A stretch of DNA of 17,287 nucleotides from Methanobacterium sp. (GCA_015661405.1 JACWMK010000043.1:1-17287), one strand, 5' to 3'; shown: positions 1 to 8,084, counted from the first letter of the stretch. Notes: a model not told the origin generated them from the letters alone. Program-made: numbers and translations.

Positions 1-66
1 CGAACGCTAACATCCAAAAAACCGGAAAATAAAGGAAAAAAGAAGAAAAAACCCCAGAAAATATAA
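1..66 (+). CDS. C-terminal tail of a Lys-rich protein, cut by the left edge
   Basis: Frame 1 is open from the first base for 21 codons and ends in TAA at 64-66. The tail is strongly basic, with residues 12-17 of the visible part reading GKKKKK followed by PQKI. Such Lys-rich extensions occur at the C-termini of many archaeal nucleic-acid-binding proteins, but no domain lies inside the window and I cannot name the protein. The other plus frames close sooner (stops at about 8 and 28). A chance open frame in AT-rich DNA is possible; base composition is less AT-biased here than in the non-coding DNA that follows, which favours coding. Confidence 0.5.
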   Translation, partial: RTLTSKKPENKGKKKKKPQKI

Positions 67-406
67 AAAATCAAACAAATAACTAAAATTACCCAAAAAT
101 TAAAAAAAAAATTAAAAAAAAATGAAGTAAATAGAAAATCTCTAAATATAATTCAAATTTTAATAAACATTTAACGGTATTAAATTAAGATTCACCGAAG
201 ATGACACTAAAAGAGTTTAAGTAAGATTTACAATTAATATTTTTAAATTGAAAATAATTCAAAAGTTTTTAATGGGATTCTATTCATTAAAATATAATAG
301 TTCATAAAATAAAAAGAATAGTTAGAATATCAAAATATACAAAAAATAAAACTCAGGAATATTTTTAAAATGATAAATAATATTTTTTTTAAGTAAAGTC
401 TGAAAT
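67..406. other. AT-rich intergenic region
   Basis: About 340 bases, very AT-rich with A-runs (for example near 100-120), between the tail of the left-edge gene and the tRNA gene. No open frame with a credible start and ribosome binding site is visible on either strand. Apart from a possible TATA element for the tRNA near 373-384, I see nothing definable in it. Confidence 0.7.
373..384 (+). promoter_or_regulatory. Possible TATA box of tRNA-Leu
   Basis: The stretch ATAAATAATATT lies about 25-30 bases upstream of the first base of the tRNA, the usual distance for an archaeal TATA box. The surrounding DNA is so AT-rich that the match alone is weak evidence. Confidence 0.3.
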
Positions 407-489
407 GCAGGGGTTCCCGAGCGGTCAAAGGGGACAGGTTCAGGGCCTGTTGGCGTAGGCCTACGAGGGTTCGAATCCCTTCCCCTGCA
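407..489 (+). tRNA. tRNA-Leu (anticodon CAG)
   Basis: It folds as a class II tRNA. The acceptor stem GCAGGGG pairs with CCCCTGC at 482-488, with discriminator A at 489. The D-arm has stem CCC/GGG with GGTC in the loop. The anticodon stem is ACAGG/CCTGT around the loop TTCAGGG, giving anticodon CAG, which reads the Leu codon CTG. A long variable arm (GGC-GTAG-GCC) is typical of archaeal tRNA-Leu. The T-arm is GAGGG/CCCTT around TTCGAAT. CCA is not encoded, so it must be added by the CCA-adding enzyme. No intron is seen. Confidence 0.97.
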
Positions 490-495
490 TTTTTT
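490..495 (+). terminator. T-tract terminator of tRNA-Leu
   Basis: Six T residues directly follow the discriminator base, the usual archaeal termination signal for a stable RNA gene. Confidence 0.6.
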
Positions 496-503
496 AATTC
501 TTT

Positions 504-514
504 GTTTAAAATAA
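504..514 (+). promoter_or_regulatory. Possible TATA box of gatB
   Basis: GTTTAAAATAA lies about 60 bases upstream of the gatB start and downstream of the tRNA terminator. Transcription starting about 25 bases later would give a leader that includes the AAGGAGGA ribosome binding site at 553-560. Judged by eye only. Confidence 0.35.
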
Positions 515-552
515 TAAAAAACTATAAGCTAAAAAATTTGATCATACTTTTC

Positions 553-560
553 AAGGAGGA
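553..560 (+). promoter_or_regulatory. Strong Shine-Dalgarno of gatB with unusually long spacing
   Basis: AAGGAGGA matches the anti-SD of archaeal 16S rRNA well, but twelve bases separate it from the ATG at 573. An in-frame ATT lies at 567, six bases after the SD. The ATG start fits the family N-terminus, so the long spacing is noted as odd rather than as proof of another start. Confidence 0.7.
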
Positions 561-572
561 ATAACCATTAAG

Positions 573-1922
<1,350 letters not shown>

Positions 1923-1944
1923 AATAAAACTAATAAAGAAATCC

Positions 1945-1952
1945 TTTTTTTT
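1945..1952 (+). terminator. T8 tract downstream of gatB
   Basis: Eight T residues begin 22 bases after the gatB stop codon. This is a U-rich tract of the kind used for factor-dependent termination in methanogens; no GC hairpin precedes it. Confidence 0.5.
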
Positions 1953-2033
1953 AATAATGTAAAATTTTTTAAACATCATTTAACATACTTAATTTAAATA
2001 TTAAAATTATTTTTAAAAAGTAAATAAAATTTT

Positions 2034-2041
2034 TTTATAAT
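2034..2041 (+). promoter_or_regulatory. Possible TATA box of the MJ1316-domain/hisE operon
   Basis: TTTATAAT lies about 45 bases upstream of the ATG at 2081. Initiation about 25 bases downstream would leave a leader of under 20 bases, in keeping with the absence of a clear ribosome binding site in front of that gene. Judged by eye in AT-rich DNA. Confidence 0.3.
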
Positions 2042-2080
2042 TCTTAATTAATTCTATGAAATTCAGGTTTTTGAGAATAG

Positions 2081-2308
2081 ATGGCAAAAAACATATTGAA
2101 TATGGTTCTTTGGCATCCTAGAATGAAAATAAATCAAGCTAAAATAAGTTATATTCATAGAGGAGCTCCTGGGAATCTTAAAACAATCAAAGGAAGTTTC
2201 ATTGATCGATTGGAAAATGGGTTCTTGATACTAAACGATGGAACTCAAATTCCATTTCATAGAATAATTAAAATAGAATATAATGATAAAACACTGTATA
2301 TTCGATGA
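2081..2308 (+). CDS. MJ1316-domain (DUF504/UPF0248) RNA-end-recognition protein
   Basis: A 75-residue protein that I recognise as the DUF504/UPF0248 family, now named the MJ1316 domain. That domain has been predicted, from comparative genomics rather than biochemistry, to recognise RNA ends such as 2',3'-cyclic phosphates in RNA repair contexts. Family features visible are LWHP at residues 9-12, YIHRGAPGN at 24-32 with its conserved His-Arg-Gly, and the C-terminal DGT..PFHRI..IEY block near 54-67. It is a stand-alone, full-length domain, not fused to a ligase or nuclease. No good Shine-Dalgarno precedes the ATG, so translation from a short leader is likely. It is the first gene of an apparent three-gene operon; 22 bases separate it from the CBS/ParB gene. 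The cellular role is inferred only. Confidence 0.88.
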   Translation: MAKNILNMVLWHPRMKINQAKISYIHRGAPGNLKTIKGSFIDRLENGFLILNDGTQIPFHRIIKIEYNDKTLYIR

Positions 2309-2330
2309 TTTACATCAATGGAGATTTAAG

Positions 2331-3125
2331 ATGAGTAGTGCGGCTCTTGTAAAGGATTATATGACTAAAAAAGTTATAAGTGTCAATCCAGATACACCCA
2401 ATGAGGAAGTTATAAAGTTGATGAGAGGTAGTGGTCATGATGGTTTTCCAGTTAGAACTAATGGAGAAGTTGTTGGAATGGTGACCGCTTCTGATTTACT
2501 TTTAAAGCCATGGGATACTAATGTTGGGGAGATAATGTCCACGGATATAGTTGTAGCAGACCAGGAAATGTCTATTAATGATGCAGCCAGAGTGATGTTT
2601 AGAACGGGCATATCAAGGTTGCCTGTAATAAATAAAGAATGTAAACTAGTGGGCATAATAACTAACACTGATATTGTAAGATCACATATTGAAAGATCCA
2701 CTCCAACAAAAGTTAATTACTTTAAAAGGACTCTTGAACAATTATATGGCATTAGAACTAGGTTAGTGAGAATGAAGGTTCCTATAGCGGATCTTAGGCC
2801 AACTCAAAATAAAATTTACGCTGATGAACTTCAAGGCAGAACTTATGAGCTTAAAAGAGGATTAGCAGAGCCAACTATTGTGGTTAAGGTTGGAGATAGA
2901 TTTATACTAGTGGATGGTCATCATAGAACTGTGGCTGCTCTTAAATTAGGCTATGATCAGATTGATTCTTATGTCATTAATTTGGATGAAGATATAAAGT
3001 TAGGCTTGGAAAAAACCGCAGATAAAGAGGGTATACATACTTTTTGGGATATAGAAGTTATAGATGATGCACAACACCCTTTAATTGCCCTGACCGGCAC
3101 TCTTAGAAAGGAGGCTCAAAAATGA
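2331..3125 (+). CDS. Two-CBS plus ParB-like domain protein
   Basis: The start is set at the ATG at 2331 (264 residues) because GGAGAT lies at 2320-2325, 5 bases ahead; a longer frame from 2283 would overlap the upstream gene and adds non-family sequence. Residues about 6-60 and 64-122 are a CBS pair, which usually binds adenine nucleotides such as AMP, ATP or SAM. Residues about 148-222 are a ParB/sulfiredoxin-like domain with the signature VDGHHR at 194-199. ParB-like domains of this kind include DNA-binding ParB proteins, ParB-type nucleases and the free-serine kinases SerK (Thermococcus) and SbnI, so the activity is open. There is no HTH DNA-binding domain after it, which argues against a chromosome-partition ParB. 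Its stop codon overlaps the start of hisE (ATGA), so the two are translationally coupled. Soluble, no membrane segments. Confidence 0.82.
   Translation: MSSAALVKDYMTKKVISVNPDTPNEEVIKLMRGSGHDGFPVRTNGEVVGMVTASDLLLKPWDTNVGEIMSTDIVVADQEMSINDAARVMFRTGISRLPVINKECKLVGIITNTDIVRSHIERSTPTKVNYFKRTLEQLYGIRTRLVRMKVPIADLRPTQNKIYADELQGRTYELKRGLAEPTIVVKVGDRFILVDGHHRTVAALKLGYDQIDSYVINLDEDIKLGLEKTADKEGIHTFWDIEVIDDAQHPLIALTGTLRKEAQK
3107..3114 (+). promoter_or_regulatory. Shine-Dalgarno of hisE inside the upstream gene
   Basis: AAAGGAGG ends seven bases before the hisE ATG at 3122 and lies within the last codons of the CBS/ParB gene. It fixes the hisE start at the ATGA overlap. Confidence 0.8.
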
Positions 3126-3409
3126 CTGATAAACTCATTAGAGATGTTTATCAAGTATTAGAAGAGAGAAGAGATTATCCTATTGATTCTTATACTTCTA
3201 ATCTTATGAGGGATGATGAAAAAAGAGCTGAAGATAAAATATTGGAAAAAATCGGTGAAGAAGCTACTGAATTTGTAATAGCCTCTAAAAATGATGAAAA
3301 TATAGTTTATGAAGCAGTTGATCTTATATTCCATGTCATGCTTCTTTTGGTTTATAAAGGTGTAGAATTAGATGAATTATTCAAAGAATTTGAGCGAAGA
3401 AGAAGTTAA
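3122..3409 (+). CDS. hisE: Phosphoribosyl-ATP pyrophosphohydrolase (HisE)
   Basis: HisE hydrolyses phosphoribosyl-ATP to phosphoribosyl-AMP and pyrophosphate, the second step of histidine biosynthesis, in the cytoplasm. The 95-residue protein is an all-alpha NTP pyrophosphohydrolase of MazG/HisE type. The metal-binding acidic residues are visible in EKIGEEATE (residues 42-50, Glu46, Glu47, Glu50) and in EAVDLIFHVMLLL (64-76, Glu64 and Asp67). Length is typical of stand-alone HisE; HisI is not fused. It overlaps the CBS/ParB gene by four bases and is last in the operon. No other his gene is in the window, so its position with an RNA-end-recognition gene and a CBS protein is a genome-context oddity rather than part of a his operon. 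Confidence 0.95.
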   Translation: MTDKLIRDVYQVLEERRDYPIDSYTSNLMRDDEKRAEDKILEKIGEEATEFVIASKNDENIVYEAVDLIFHVMLLLVYKGVELDELFKEFERRRS

Positions 3410-3435
3410 AATTTAAAATGTGTATTAAACTATTA

Positions 3436-3442
3436 TTTTTTT
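3436..3442 (+). terminator. T7 tract downstream of hisE
   Basis: Seven T residues start 27 bases after the hisE stop, in the 53-base gap to the convergent comE gene. It is a probable U-tract terminator for the plus-strand operon. Confidence 0.5.
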
Positions 3443-3462
3443 AAATTATTAAAAGTTTTAAG

Positions 3463-4020
3463 CTATAATGTGTTTAGCTTCCCTTTAATCTCTTCTATAA
3501 ATCTAATTTTAATATCTTCTGGTTCCATATCAATCACAGGCACGTCTGCATTTCCTTTTTCAATTTTTATATGTACAAAAATCGATCCATTTATATTTAA
3601 AATTTCACTGAAATCTATTTCATTCTGAAATAAAAAAAGATTTTTAAATCCCACTGCTTCAGCTACTCGTGAAAGATCTACAGTACTTGCATAACTGCAC
3701 TGTGAACCAGTAGAACCATAACACTCGTTATCCAAAATCACTAAAATAAGATTATTTGGGTTTTGATTGAAAATAGTTACTAAACTCCCCATATTCATCA
3801 GTAACGATCCATCACCATCTAGGACTACTACTTTTCTATCCTGAGCCATAGCTAATCCTAAACCAATAGACGAGGCCATACCCATAGATCCTAACATATA
3901 AAAATTATTAGGTGAATCTTTAACAGCATATAATTCTCGTGACGGAAATCCAATATTACAGATTATTAATTCATTGTTAAGTTGTTCCGTAATTTTTTGT
4001 ATTGCTTCTATTCTTTCCAT
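3463..4020 (-). CDS. comE: Sulfopyruvate decarboxylase subunit beta (ComE)
   Basis: ComE is the thiamine-diphosphate-binding (PP-domain) half of sulfopyruvate decarboxylase, which with ComD converts sulfopyruvate to sulfoacetaldehyde and CO2 in coenzyme M biosynthesis. With the ATG at 4020 the protein is 185 residues. The ThDP/Mg motif starts GDGS at 69-72 and ends LDNE at 97-100, the usual spacing of about 30. SMGMASSIGLG at 45-55 is also typical of this enzyme class. A TTG three codons upstream (4029) could add M-N-N; neither start has a recognisable ribosome binding site, so the ATG is preferred. It follows comD by about 65 bases and is the last gene of the purM-comC-comD-comE run. Confidence 0.93.
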   Translation of the reverse strand: MERIEAIQKITEQLNNELIICNIGFPSRELYAVKDSPNNFYMLGSMGMASSIGLGLAMAQDRKVVVLDGDGSLLMNMGSLVTIFNQNPNNLILVILDNECYGSTGSQCSYASTVDLSRVAEAVGFKNLFLFQNEIDFSEILNINGSIFVHIKIEKGNADVPVIDMEPEDIKIRFIEEIKGKLNTL

Positions 4021-4085
4021 ATTATTCAATTCTTTTTGTTTAGAATATTATTAATTCGTTTAGTATGTGAAAAACATTTTATCAT

Positions 4086-4577
4086 TTACCAAAATGAAAT
4101 TTCTAAAAGTATTCCCACTGGAACGTTTTCGATCTCAACCAAACTCCCAGCTTTAGATATTAGTTTTAAGGCATCATCTGGTGTTTTAGGGATGAAATAT
4201 GTAATTTCCAATGCATCCAGAACACCCGTAGTAGCTTTTCCCATTGGTACTTGTGCGTTCATGAATTCTCCATCAGTACCTCGATGGCTAATGATCATTA
4301 TTATGGGGAGTTGGTATAGTTTATAAAGTGATGCTAAAACATTCACTGAGTTGCCCAAGCCTGAATTTTGCATTAAAATGGCGGTTTTCTTACCTCCCAT
4401 ATAAGCTCCGGCGCAAATGCCAAATCCTTCTTCTTCCCTATTTACTGGAACATGAATAATATCACTGTCGCAGTCTATCATATCCATGAGTTTTCCCAGA
4501 TTTACACAGGGTAAACTAACCACGAAATTAATTCCGGCTTTTTTCAGGGCTTGATAAATGGTTTGGCTGCTGTCCAT
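4086..4577 (-). CDS. comD: Sulfopyruvate decarboxylase subunit alpha (ComD)
   Basis: ComD is the pyrimidine-binding half of the ThDP enzyme sulfopyruvate decarboxylase and pairs with ComE encoded just downstream. The 163 residues contain the VNREEEGFGICAGAYMGGK block at 45-63; its Glu cluster (48-50) holds the glutamate that activates the thiamine pyrimidine ring. QNSGLGNSVN follows near residue 70. In some methanogens comD and comE are fused; here they are separate, as in Methanocaldococcus. The upstream GTGAT at about 4584-4588 is a plausible ribosome binding site (match to the 5' part of AGGTGAT). The gap to comC upstream is 82 bases of AT-rich DNA, so comD may also have its own promoter. 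Confidence 0.94.
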   Translation of the reverse strand: MDSSQTIYQALKKAGINFVVSLPCVNLGKLMDMIDCDSDIIHVPVNREEEGFGICAGAYMGGKKTAILMQNSGLGNSVNVLASLYKLYQLPIIMIISHRGTDGEFMNAQVPMGKATTGVLDALEITYFIPKTPDDALKLISKAGSLVEIENVPVGILLEISFW

Positions 4578-4659
4578 TTTAAATCACAATTGAGTATAAG
4601 CATTTATTTTAAATTTAATATTTTTAAGAATTTTGTAATTTATTATAATTTATAAAATT

Positions 4660-5685
4660 TTAATTAACTAATTTATCATAATCTAATGATAAATCCTCAG
4701 CTATTGCCTTAAGCTGTGCTGAGAGTTTGTCGTCAACATTAATCCCTTCAGCTATATATTTTTTAAAGTTACGCACTTCCATATCACCAGGTATAAAAAC
4801 ATTTCCAGAACTTTTTACCTCATCCACGAATTTATCTACTTCTTCCTTAAAATATTCAAGGTTTCCGAACATTGCTGGATTAATGGCTATTAGGAGGTCT
4901 CCTTTAGTGCACATGTATTTGGGGTTGGCTGTTCCCGTAACTTGTTTACCAAATGCAGCTTTCACCAGTGGTCCGGCTAATATTTCAATCATGAAGGCAA
5001 GTGCATAGCCTTTATGTGCGCCGAATGGCAGTATTGATCCTTTAAGGGCGGCTTCTGGGTCAATGGTGGGGTTTCCTTCAGCATCTAATGCTACATTTTC
5101 AGGTATCATTTCACCTTTACGCAGAGCTTCAAGAAGTTTGCCACGAGCAGAAGTAGAAGTAGCCATATCAACTGAAACATAGTTTTTATTAGATGGTATA
5201 CCTATAGCTATTGGATTAGTCCCTATTATTGCTTCTTTACCACCTATAGGAGCCATGGCAGGTTCAGTGTTAGCTACCACTAGACCAATCAAATCTTGCA
5301 TTATGGCCATATCTGAGTAGTAGCCAGCGACTCCGAAATGATTGGAGTCATGAATTCCCACTACTCCGACACCGGTTTCTCTTGCTTTTTTCATAGCCAT
5401 CTCCATTCCATAATATGTTACTACATGACCGAATTTATGATTACCATTTAAAAGTGCAGTGGAGATTGTTTCATTTTCTATTTCTATCTCTGAATTGAGC
5501 TTTATGGTTCCATACTTCAAACCCTTAACATACTGTGGGAATCTACCTATTCCATGGGATGAAAAACCTTTAAGATCAGCGTCTAAAGTGACATCCGCCA
5601 CAATTTCCGCATCCTCCATCGTTACTCCCATTCTAGTCAGTATTTCTATTATTATTGATCTTTCTTCTTGAAGTGTTATTTTCAT
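4660..5685 (-). CDS. comC: L-sulfolactate dehydrogenase (ComC)
   Basis: An NAD(P)-dependent dehydrogenase of the LDH2/malate dehydrogenase (YlbC-type) family. In methanogens this enzyme oxidises L-sulfolactate to sulfopyruvate for coenzyme M; related enzymes also use malate. The 341 residues show the family motif SHGIGRFPQY at 43-52, the catalytic-type His116 in HDSNHFGVAGYY, GTNPIAIGIPS near 174-184 and the later GAHKGYALA block. Length is typical (about 340). The start ATG at 5685 is supported by AGGTG at 5693-5697, seven bases upstream. Its immediate position before comD and comE makes sulfolactate the most likely substrate; from sequence alone malate activity cannot be excluded. It follows purM by 41 bases and is probably cotranscribed with it. 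Confidence 0.92.
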   Translation of the reverse strand: MKITLQEERSIIIEILTRMGVTMEDAEIVADVTLDADLKGFSSHGIGRFPQYVKGLKYGTIKLNSEIEIENETISTALLNGNHKFGHVVTYYGMEMAMKKARETGVGVVGIHDSNHFGVAGYYSDMAIMQDLIGLVVANTEPAMAPIGGKEAIIGTNPIAIGIPSNKNYVSVDMATSTSARGKLLEALRKGEMIPENVALDAEGNPTIDPEAALKGSILPFGAHKGYALAFMIEILAGPLVKAAFGKQVTGTANPKYMCTKGDLLIAINPAMFGNLEYFKEEVDKFVDEVKSSGNVFIPGDMEVRNFKKYIAEGINVDDKLSAQLKAIAEDLSLDYDKLVN

Positions 5686-5726
5686 ATAAATGCACCTAAA
5701 TCTTCAAACAAAACTAGTTTTACAAT

Positions 5727-6755
5727 TTAAATTCCAATGAGATTGTTTTGGAAAGTTTTTATTTTAATCATATTCTGAATGTTACTATAGACTTTTCCTA
5801 TTTGATAAGCTTGATTATACTTTTCTATAATCTTTATAGTAGCTGTATTATCCTCTTCAGGTACTATTACCACCATACCTACCCCCATATTAAAAACCTG
5901 ATACATTTCTTCAATAGGAACACCTAATGAATATAGAGAATGGAATATAGGGTGGGGTTGGGGTAAATTAGTTATATGGTAACCAACATCTTTCTTAAGT
6001 CTTTTGAGGTTGTTGAAACCTCCTCCGGTAATATGGGCTAGACCATGCACATCTATTTTGCTATTTAAAAGTTCCATCACTGGTTTTACATATATGCTTG
6101 TAGGTTTAAGTAATTCTTCTCCTATTGTAATGTCATGATACCCCGGCAAAGGATCCGATACTTTTAAATCTGATTCGTCAAAAAAAACTTTACGAGCTAG
6201 GCTTAATCCATTACTATGGATGCCATTGCTTGCTATTCCGATGAGAGCATCGCCTTCTTTAATCTTCTCCCCAGTTATTATACGATCTAAATTTACTATT
6301 CCTATGCCAGTTCCGGCAAGGTCAAAATTTTTTACAATCTCGGGAAGTGAAGCAGTTTCACCCCCAATCATAGCTACTCTAGCCTCATTTGCACCTGTAA
6401 CTAATCCTTTACCTATTTGCGCTGTTAATTCTGGGTTTGGTTTATCCATGGCTAAATAATCTACCATGGCAACTGGTTCTGCCCCTACGCATAGAAGGTC
6501 ATTTACAACCATAGCTACACAGTCGATACCTACTGTATCATATTTGTCCATGAGTTCTGCAACTAAAATCTTACTACCTACGCCGTCGGTGCTCATTGCA
6601 ATGGCTTTATCACCTAAACGTACCAGAGCTGCGAAATGTCCGGATTCTGTTATAACATTCCTATACTTTAGGGTTTTTCTTAATTTTGAGGTTAAAGCAG
6701 ATATTGCAATTTCTTCTAAATTGATGTCTACTCCTGATTCTTTGTAAGTTACCAT
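5727..6755 (-). CDS. purM: Phosphoribosylformylglycinamidine cyclo-ligase (PurM, AIR synthetase)
   Basis: PurM uses ATP to close the imidazole ring, converting FGAM to 5-aminoimidazole ribonucleotide in de novo purine synthesis and thiamine precursor supply. The 342-residue protein has the PurM/PurL-family motifs STDGVGSK at 55-62, the DCVAMVVNDLLCVGAEP block at 78-94, GGETASLPE at 131-139 and the glycine-rich HITGGGF segment in the second domain. Length is normal. The ATG at 6755 is preceded by AGAGGAAT at about 6765-6772. It heads the purM-comC-comD-comE run, with a TATA-like element about 65-72 bases upstream of its start codon. The last dozen residues (TFQNNLIGI end) are not specially conserved. 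Confidence 0.95.
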   Translation of the reverse strand: MVTYKESGVDINLEEIAISALTSKLRKTLKYRNVITESGHFAALVRLGDKAIAMSTDGVGSKILVAELMDKYDTVGIDCVAMVVNDLLCVGAEPVAMVDYLAMDKPNPELTAQIGKGLVTGANEARVAMIGGETASLPEIVKNFDLAGTGIGIVNLDRIITGEKIKEGDALIGIASNGIHSNGLSLARKVFFDESDLKVSDPLPGYHDITIGEELLKPTSIYVKPVMELLNSKIDVHGLAHITGGGFNNLKRLKKDVGYHITNLPQPHPIFHSLYSLGVPIEEMYQVFNMGVGMVVIVPEEDNTATIKIIEKYNQAYQIGKVYSNIQNMIKIKTFQNNLIGI

Positions 6756-7083
6756 AAAAAAATTCCTCTAATTATATTATTAATTTAAAAAAGTACATTT
6801 ACCAATATAAGATTTAGGACTTATAAATTTTTTATATAATCATATTGTTTTTGAATTTTGTGTAACAATCTCTTAAATATATATTCAGTTAAAGTGTATA
6901 ATTATGCTAAATTATTTTTGGATCTAAAGTTAATTAGGCAATGGTGGGGATGATAAACCAAAAATTTAGAATGATCCATTTGAACAAATAAGAATCCGAT
7001 TCTACAATATTAAATTTATATCCAAAATTTTTTGATTGAGTTTGAAAGAAAAAATAAGTAAATTTATTTATTTTTTGCATATC
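6756..7083. other. Intergenic region between purM and the decayed HEAT gene
   Basis: About 330 AT-rich bases. They hold the probable purM promoter and ribosome binding site at the left, and a near-perfect 20-base AT palindrome at 7053-7072 at the right, next to a T-run. No credible gene is seen on either strand. Confidence 0.65.
6820..6827 (-). promoter_or_regulatory. Possible TATA box of purM-comCDE
   Basis: On the minus strand TTTATAAG, preceded by A-rich sequence, lies about 65 bases upstream of the purM ATG. That allows a leader of about 40 bases containing the AGAGGAAT site. A second TATA-like element (ATTATATAA, 6832-6840) overlaps the same area. Confidence 0.4.
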
Positions 7084-7094
7084 AAAAAAAAAAA
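7084..7094 (-). terminator. T11 tract downstream of the HEAT pseudogene
   Basis: The plus strand carries eleven A residues, which is a T11 run on the minus strand 26-36 bases after the last stop codon of the decayed gene. It looks like the retained terminator of the original transcription unit. Confidence 0.5.
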
Positions 7095-7119
7095 TTAGAA
7101 TTTTTATTGTTTAAATAAT

Positions 7120-7494
7120 CTATTTTTCAATTTTTATTAGTATACTTGCAATATGAGTCAAACCATTTAGTCCTGAATGTTGAATTTCATTATTTTCATC
7201 ATTTAAAAGAGCTTTTAATCTACGTAAATGGCATTTTTCTTGGAATGTTTGTGCATAAATACTAGCTAAAGTTTTTAGGGAGTCTTCAGTAGCATGATCA
7301 ATATTCATTATGTCTAAATATGAATATATCTCTTCATTATTAGATAACTGTTCATTGGGTGAATTAACGTTTTCTTCAAAAATAATTAATTCTACTGATG
7401 TTAATGTGTTGAAAATATTTTCTAAGTAATAAAAATGATGAGAGGATAATAAATTGTTGGTTTTTGAGTTATTGATGATAAATAACTGTAAAAT
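7120..7494 (-). pseudogene. Downstream fragment of a decayed HEAT-repeat gene
   Basis: This frame is open from the codon after a TAG at 7495-7497 to the TAG at 7120-7122, 124 codons, but its only start codon is an ATG at 7308, which would give 62 residues. The 62 codons upstream of that ATG read like continuing protein (…HHFYYLENIFNTLTS…), with no ATG, GTG or TTG. The C-terminal part has paired amphipathic helices, for example NEIQHSGLNGLTHIASIL, in the style of a HEAT repeat. The fragment lies in a different frame from the upstream fragment (7559-7969). Reading both as pieces of one HEAT gene needs a frameshift between about 7495 and 7558. A genuine 62-residue protein from the ATG at 7308 cannot be excluded, but that start has no convincing ribosome binding site. 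Confidence 0.6.
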
Positions 7495-7558
7495 CTATTT
7501 ATCAAGTGATAAGAAAGTTTATGGCATATTCAAAGGGTTTAATTTTGTTTTCTATGTT

Positions 7559-7969
7559 CTATTTTAAATTGAAAAACAAATTTAATAACTTATTAACTAT
7601 TTCTAGTTTGTAAACTTCGCTGCTAATTAATTCCAATGAATATATAGCAGATTTTCGAACATCAGGATTATAATCCTGAGATAATATCATTAATTCTTTA
7701 ACAACGAGTTTTTGAATAGTCTCATCATTAATCATCAAAAATAATTCACCTAAAGCGTAAGCCACTACCTCTTTTTTTTCATGGGATATCAAAGTTATCA
7801 TAATCTCTAAACCATTCTTTAGACCCGTACTTTGATTTGTTTCCATTAAATTATATAAAATGTTTTTTAATTCTTCAAGATTATTTGATTGGCTTTTTAA
7901 GATAATTGAATGGTCTTCAAAAAGTTCATCTTTACAGGATTCCTCTTAAAATAGAATTCTAGTTGCCAC
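7559..7969 (-). pseudogene. Upstream fragment of a decayed HEAT-repeat gene with early stop
   Basis: A GTG at 7967-7969 is preceded by AGAGGT at the normal distance and begins V-A-T-R-I-L-F. It then meets an in-frame TAA at 7946-7948, after which the same frame is open for 128 codons to a TAG at 7559-7561. The 34 codons after the TAA contain no start codon until an ATG at 7844-7846 but look protein-like (ESCKDELFEDHSIILK…). The 95 residues from that ATG form HEAT-like helix pairs, such as KEVVAYALGELFLMIND and NPDVRKSAIYSLELIS. After the TAG the frame continues for 18 more codons (NIENKIKPFEYAINFLIT) before a TGA. The simplest reading is one HEAT-repeat scaffold gene broken by a nonsense codon near its start and by stops plus a frameshift in the middle. 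Sequencing error is the main alternative. Confidence 0.65.
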
Positions 7970-7992
7970 TTAGATGACCTCTAAAAATTTAA

Positions 7993-8012
7993 TTGAAATA
8001 TTACTATTTCAA
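7993..8012. repeat. Inverted repeat upstream of the HEAT pseudogene
   Basis: TTGAAAT, six bases, ATTTCAA: perfect 7-base arms, located 24 bases upstream of the GTG start. It could be a regulator-binding site or a short hairpin in the leader. Confidence 0.55.
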
Positions 8013-8084
8013 CCTATTATACTTTAATTCAGCATATTACATTTTAAACTACACTATTAATATAATTTTCGAATATAATGATAA

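Noticed and set aside
2283..2330. Upstream start for the CBS/ParB gene at 2283
   Set aside because: It would overlap the preceding gene by 26 bases and adds 16 residues before a well-placed SD and ATG at 2331.
3982..4326. Open frame on the plus strand opposite comD/comE
   Set aside because: It lies opposite two well-supported genes and its sequence shows no recognisable domain; shadow frame.
6935..6965. GGGGATGATAAACC as the C box of a C/D guide RNA
   Set aside because: The C box match is imperfect and I find no paired D box (CTGA) with the right spacing or terminal stem.
7559..7561. TAG in the HEAT gene read as pyrrolysine
   Set aside because: Methanobacteriales are not known to encode the pyrrolysine system, the gene also carries an in-frame TAA and a frameshift, and no pyl gene is present here.
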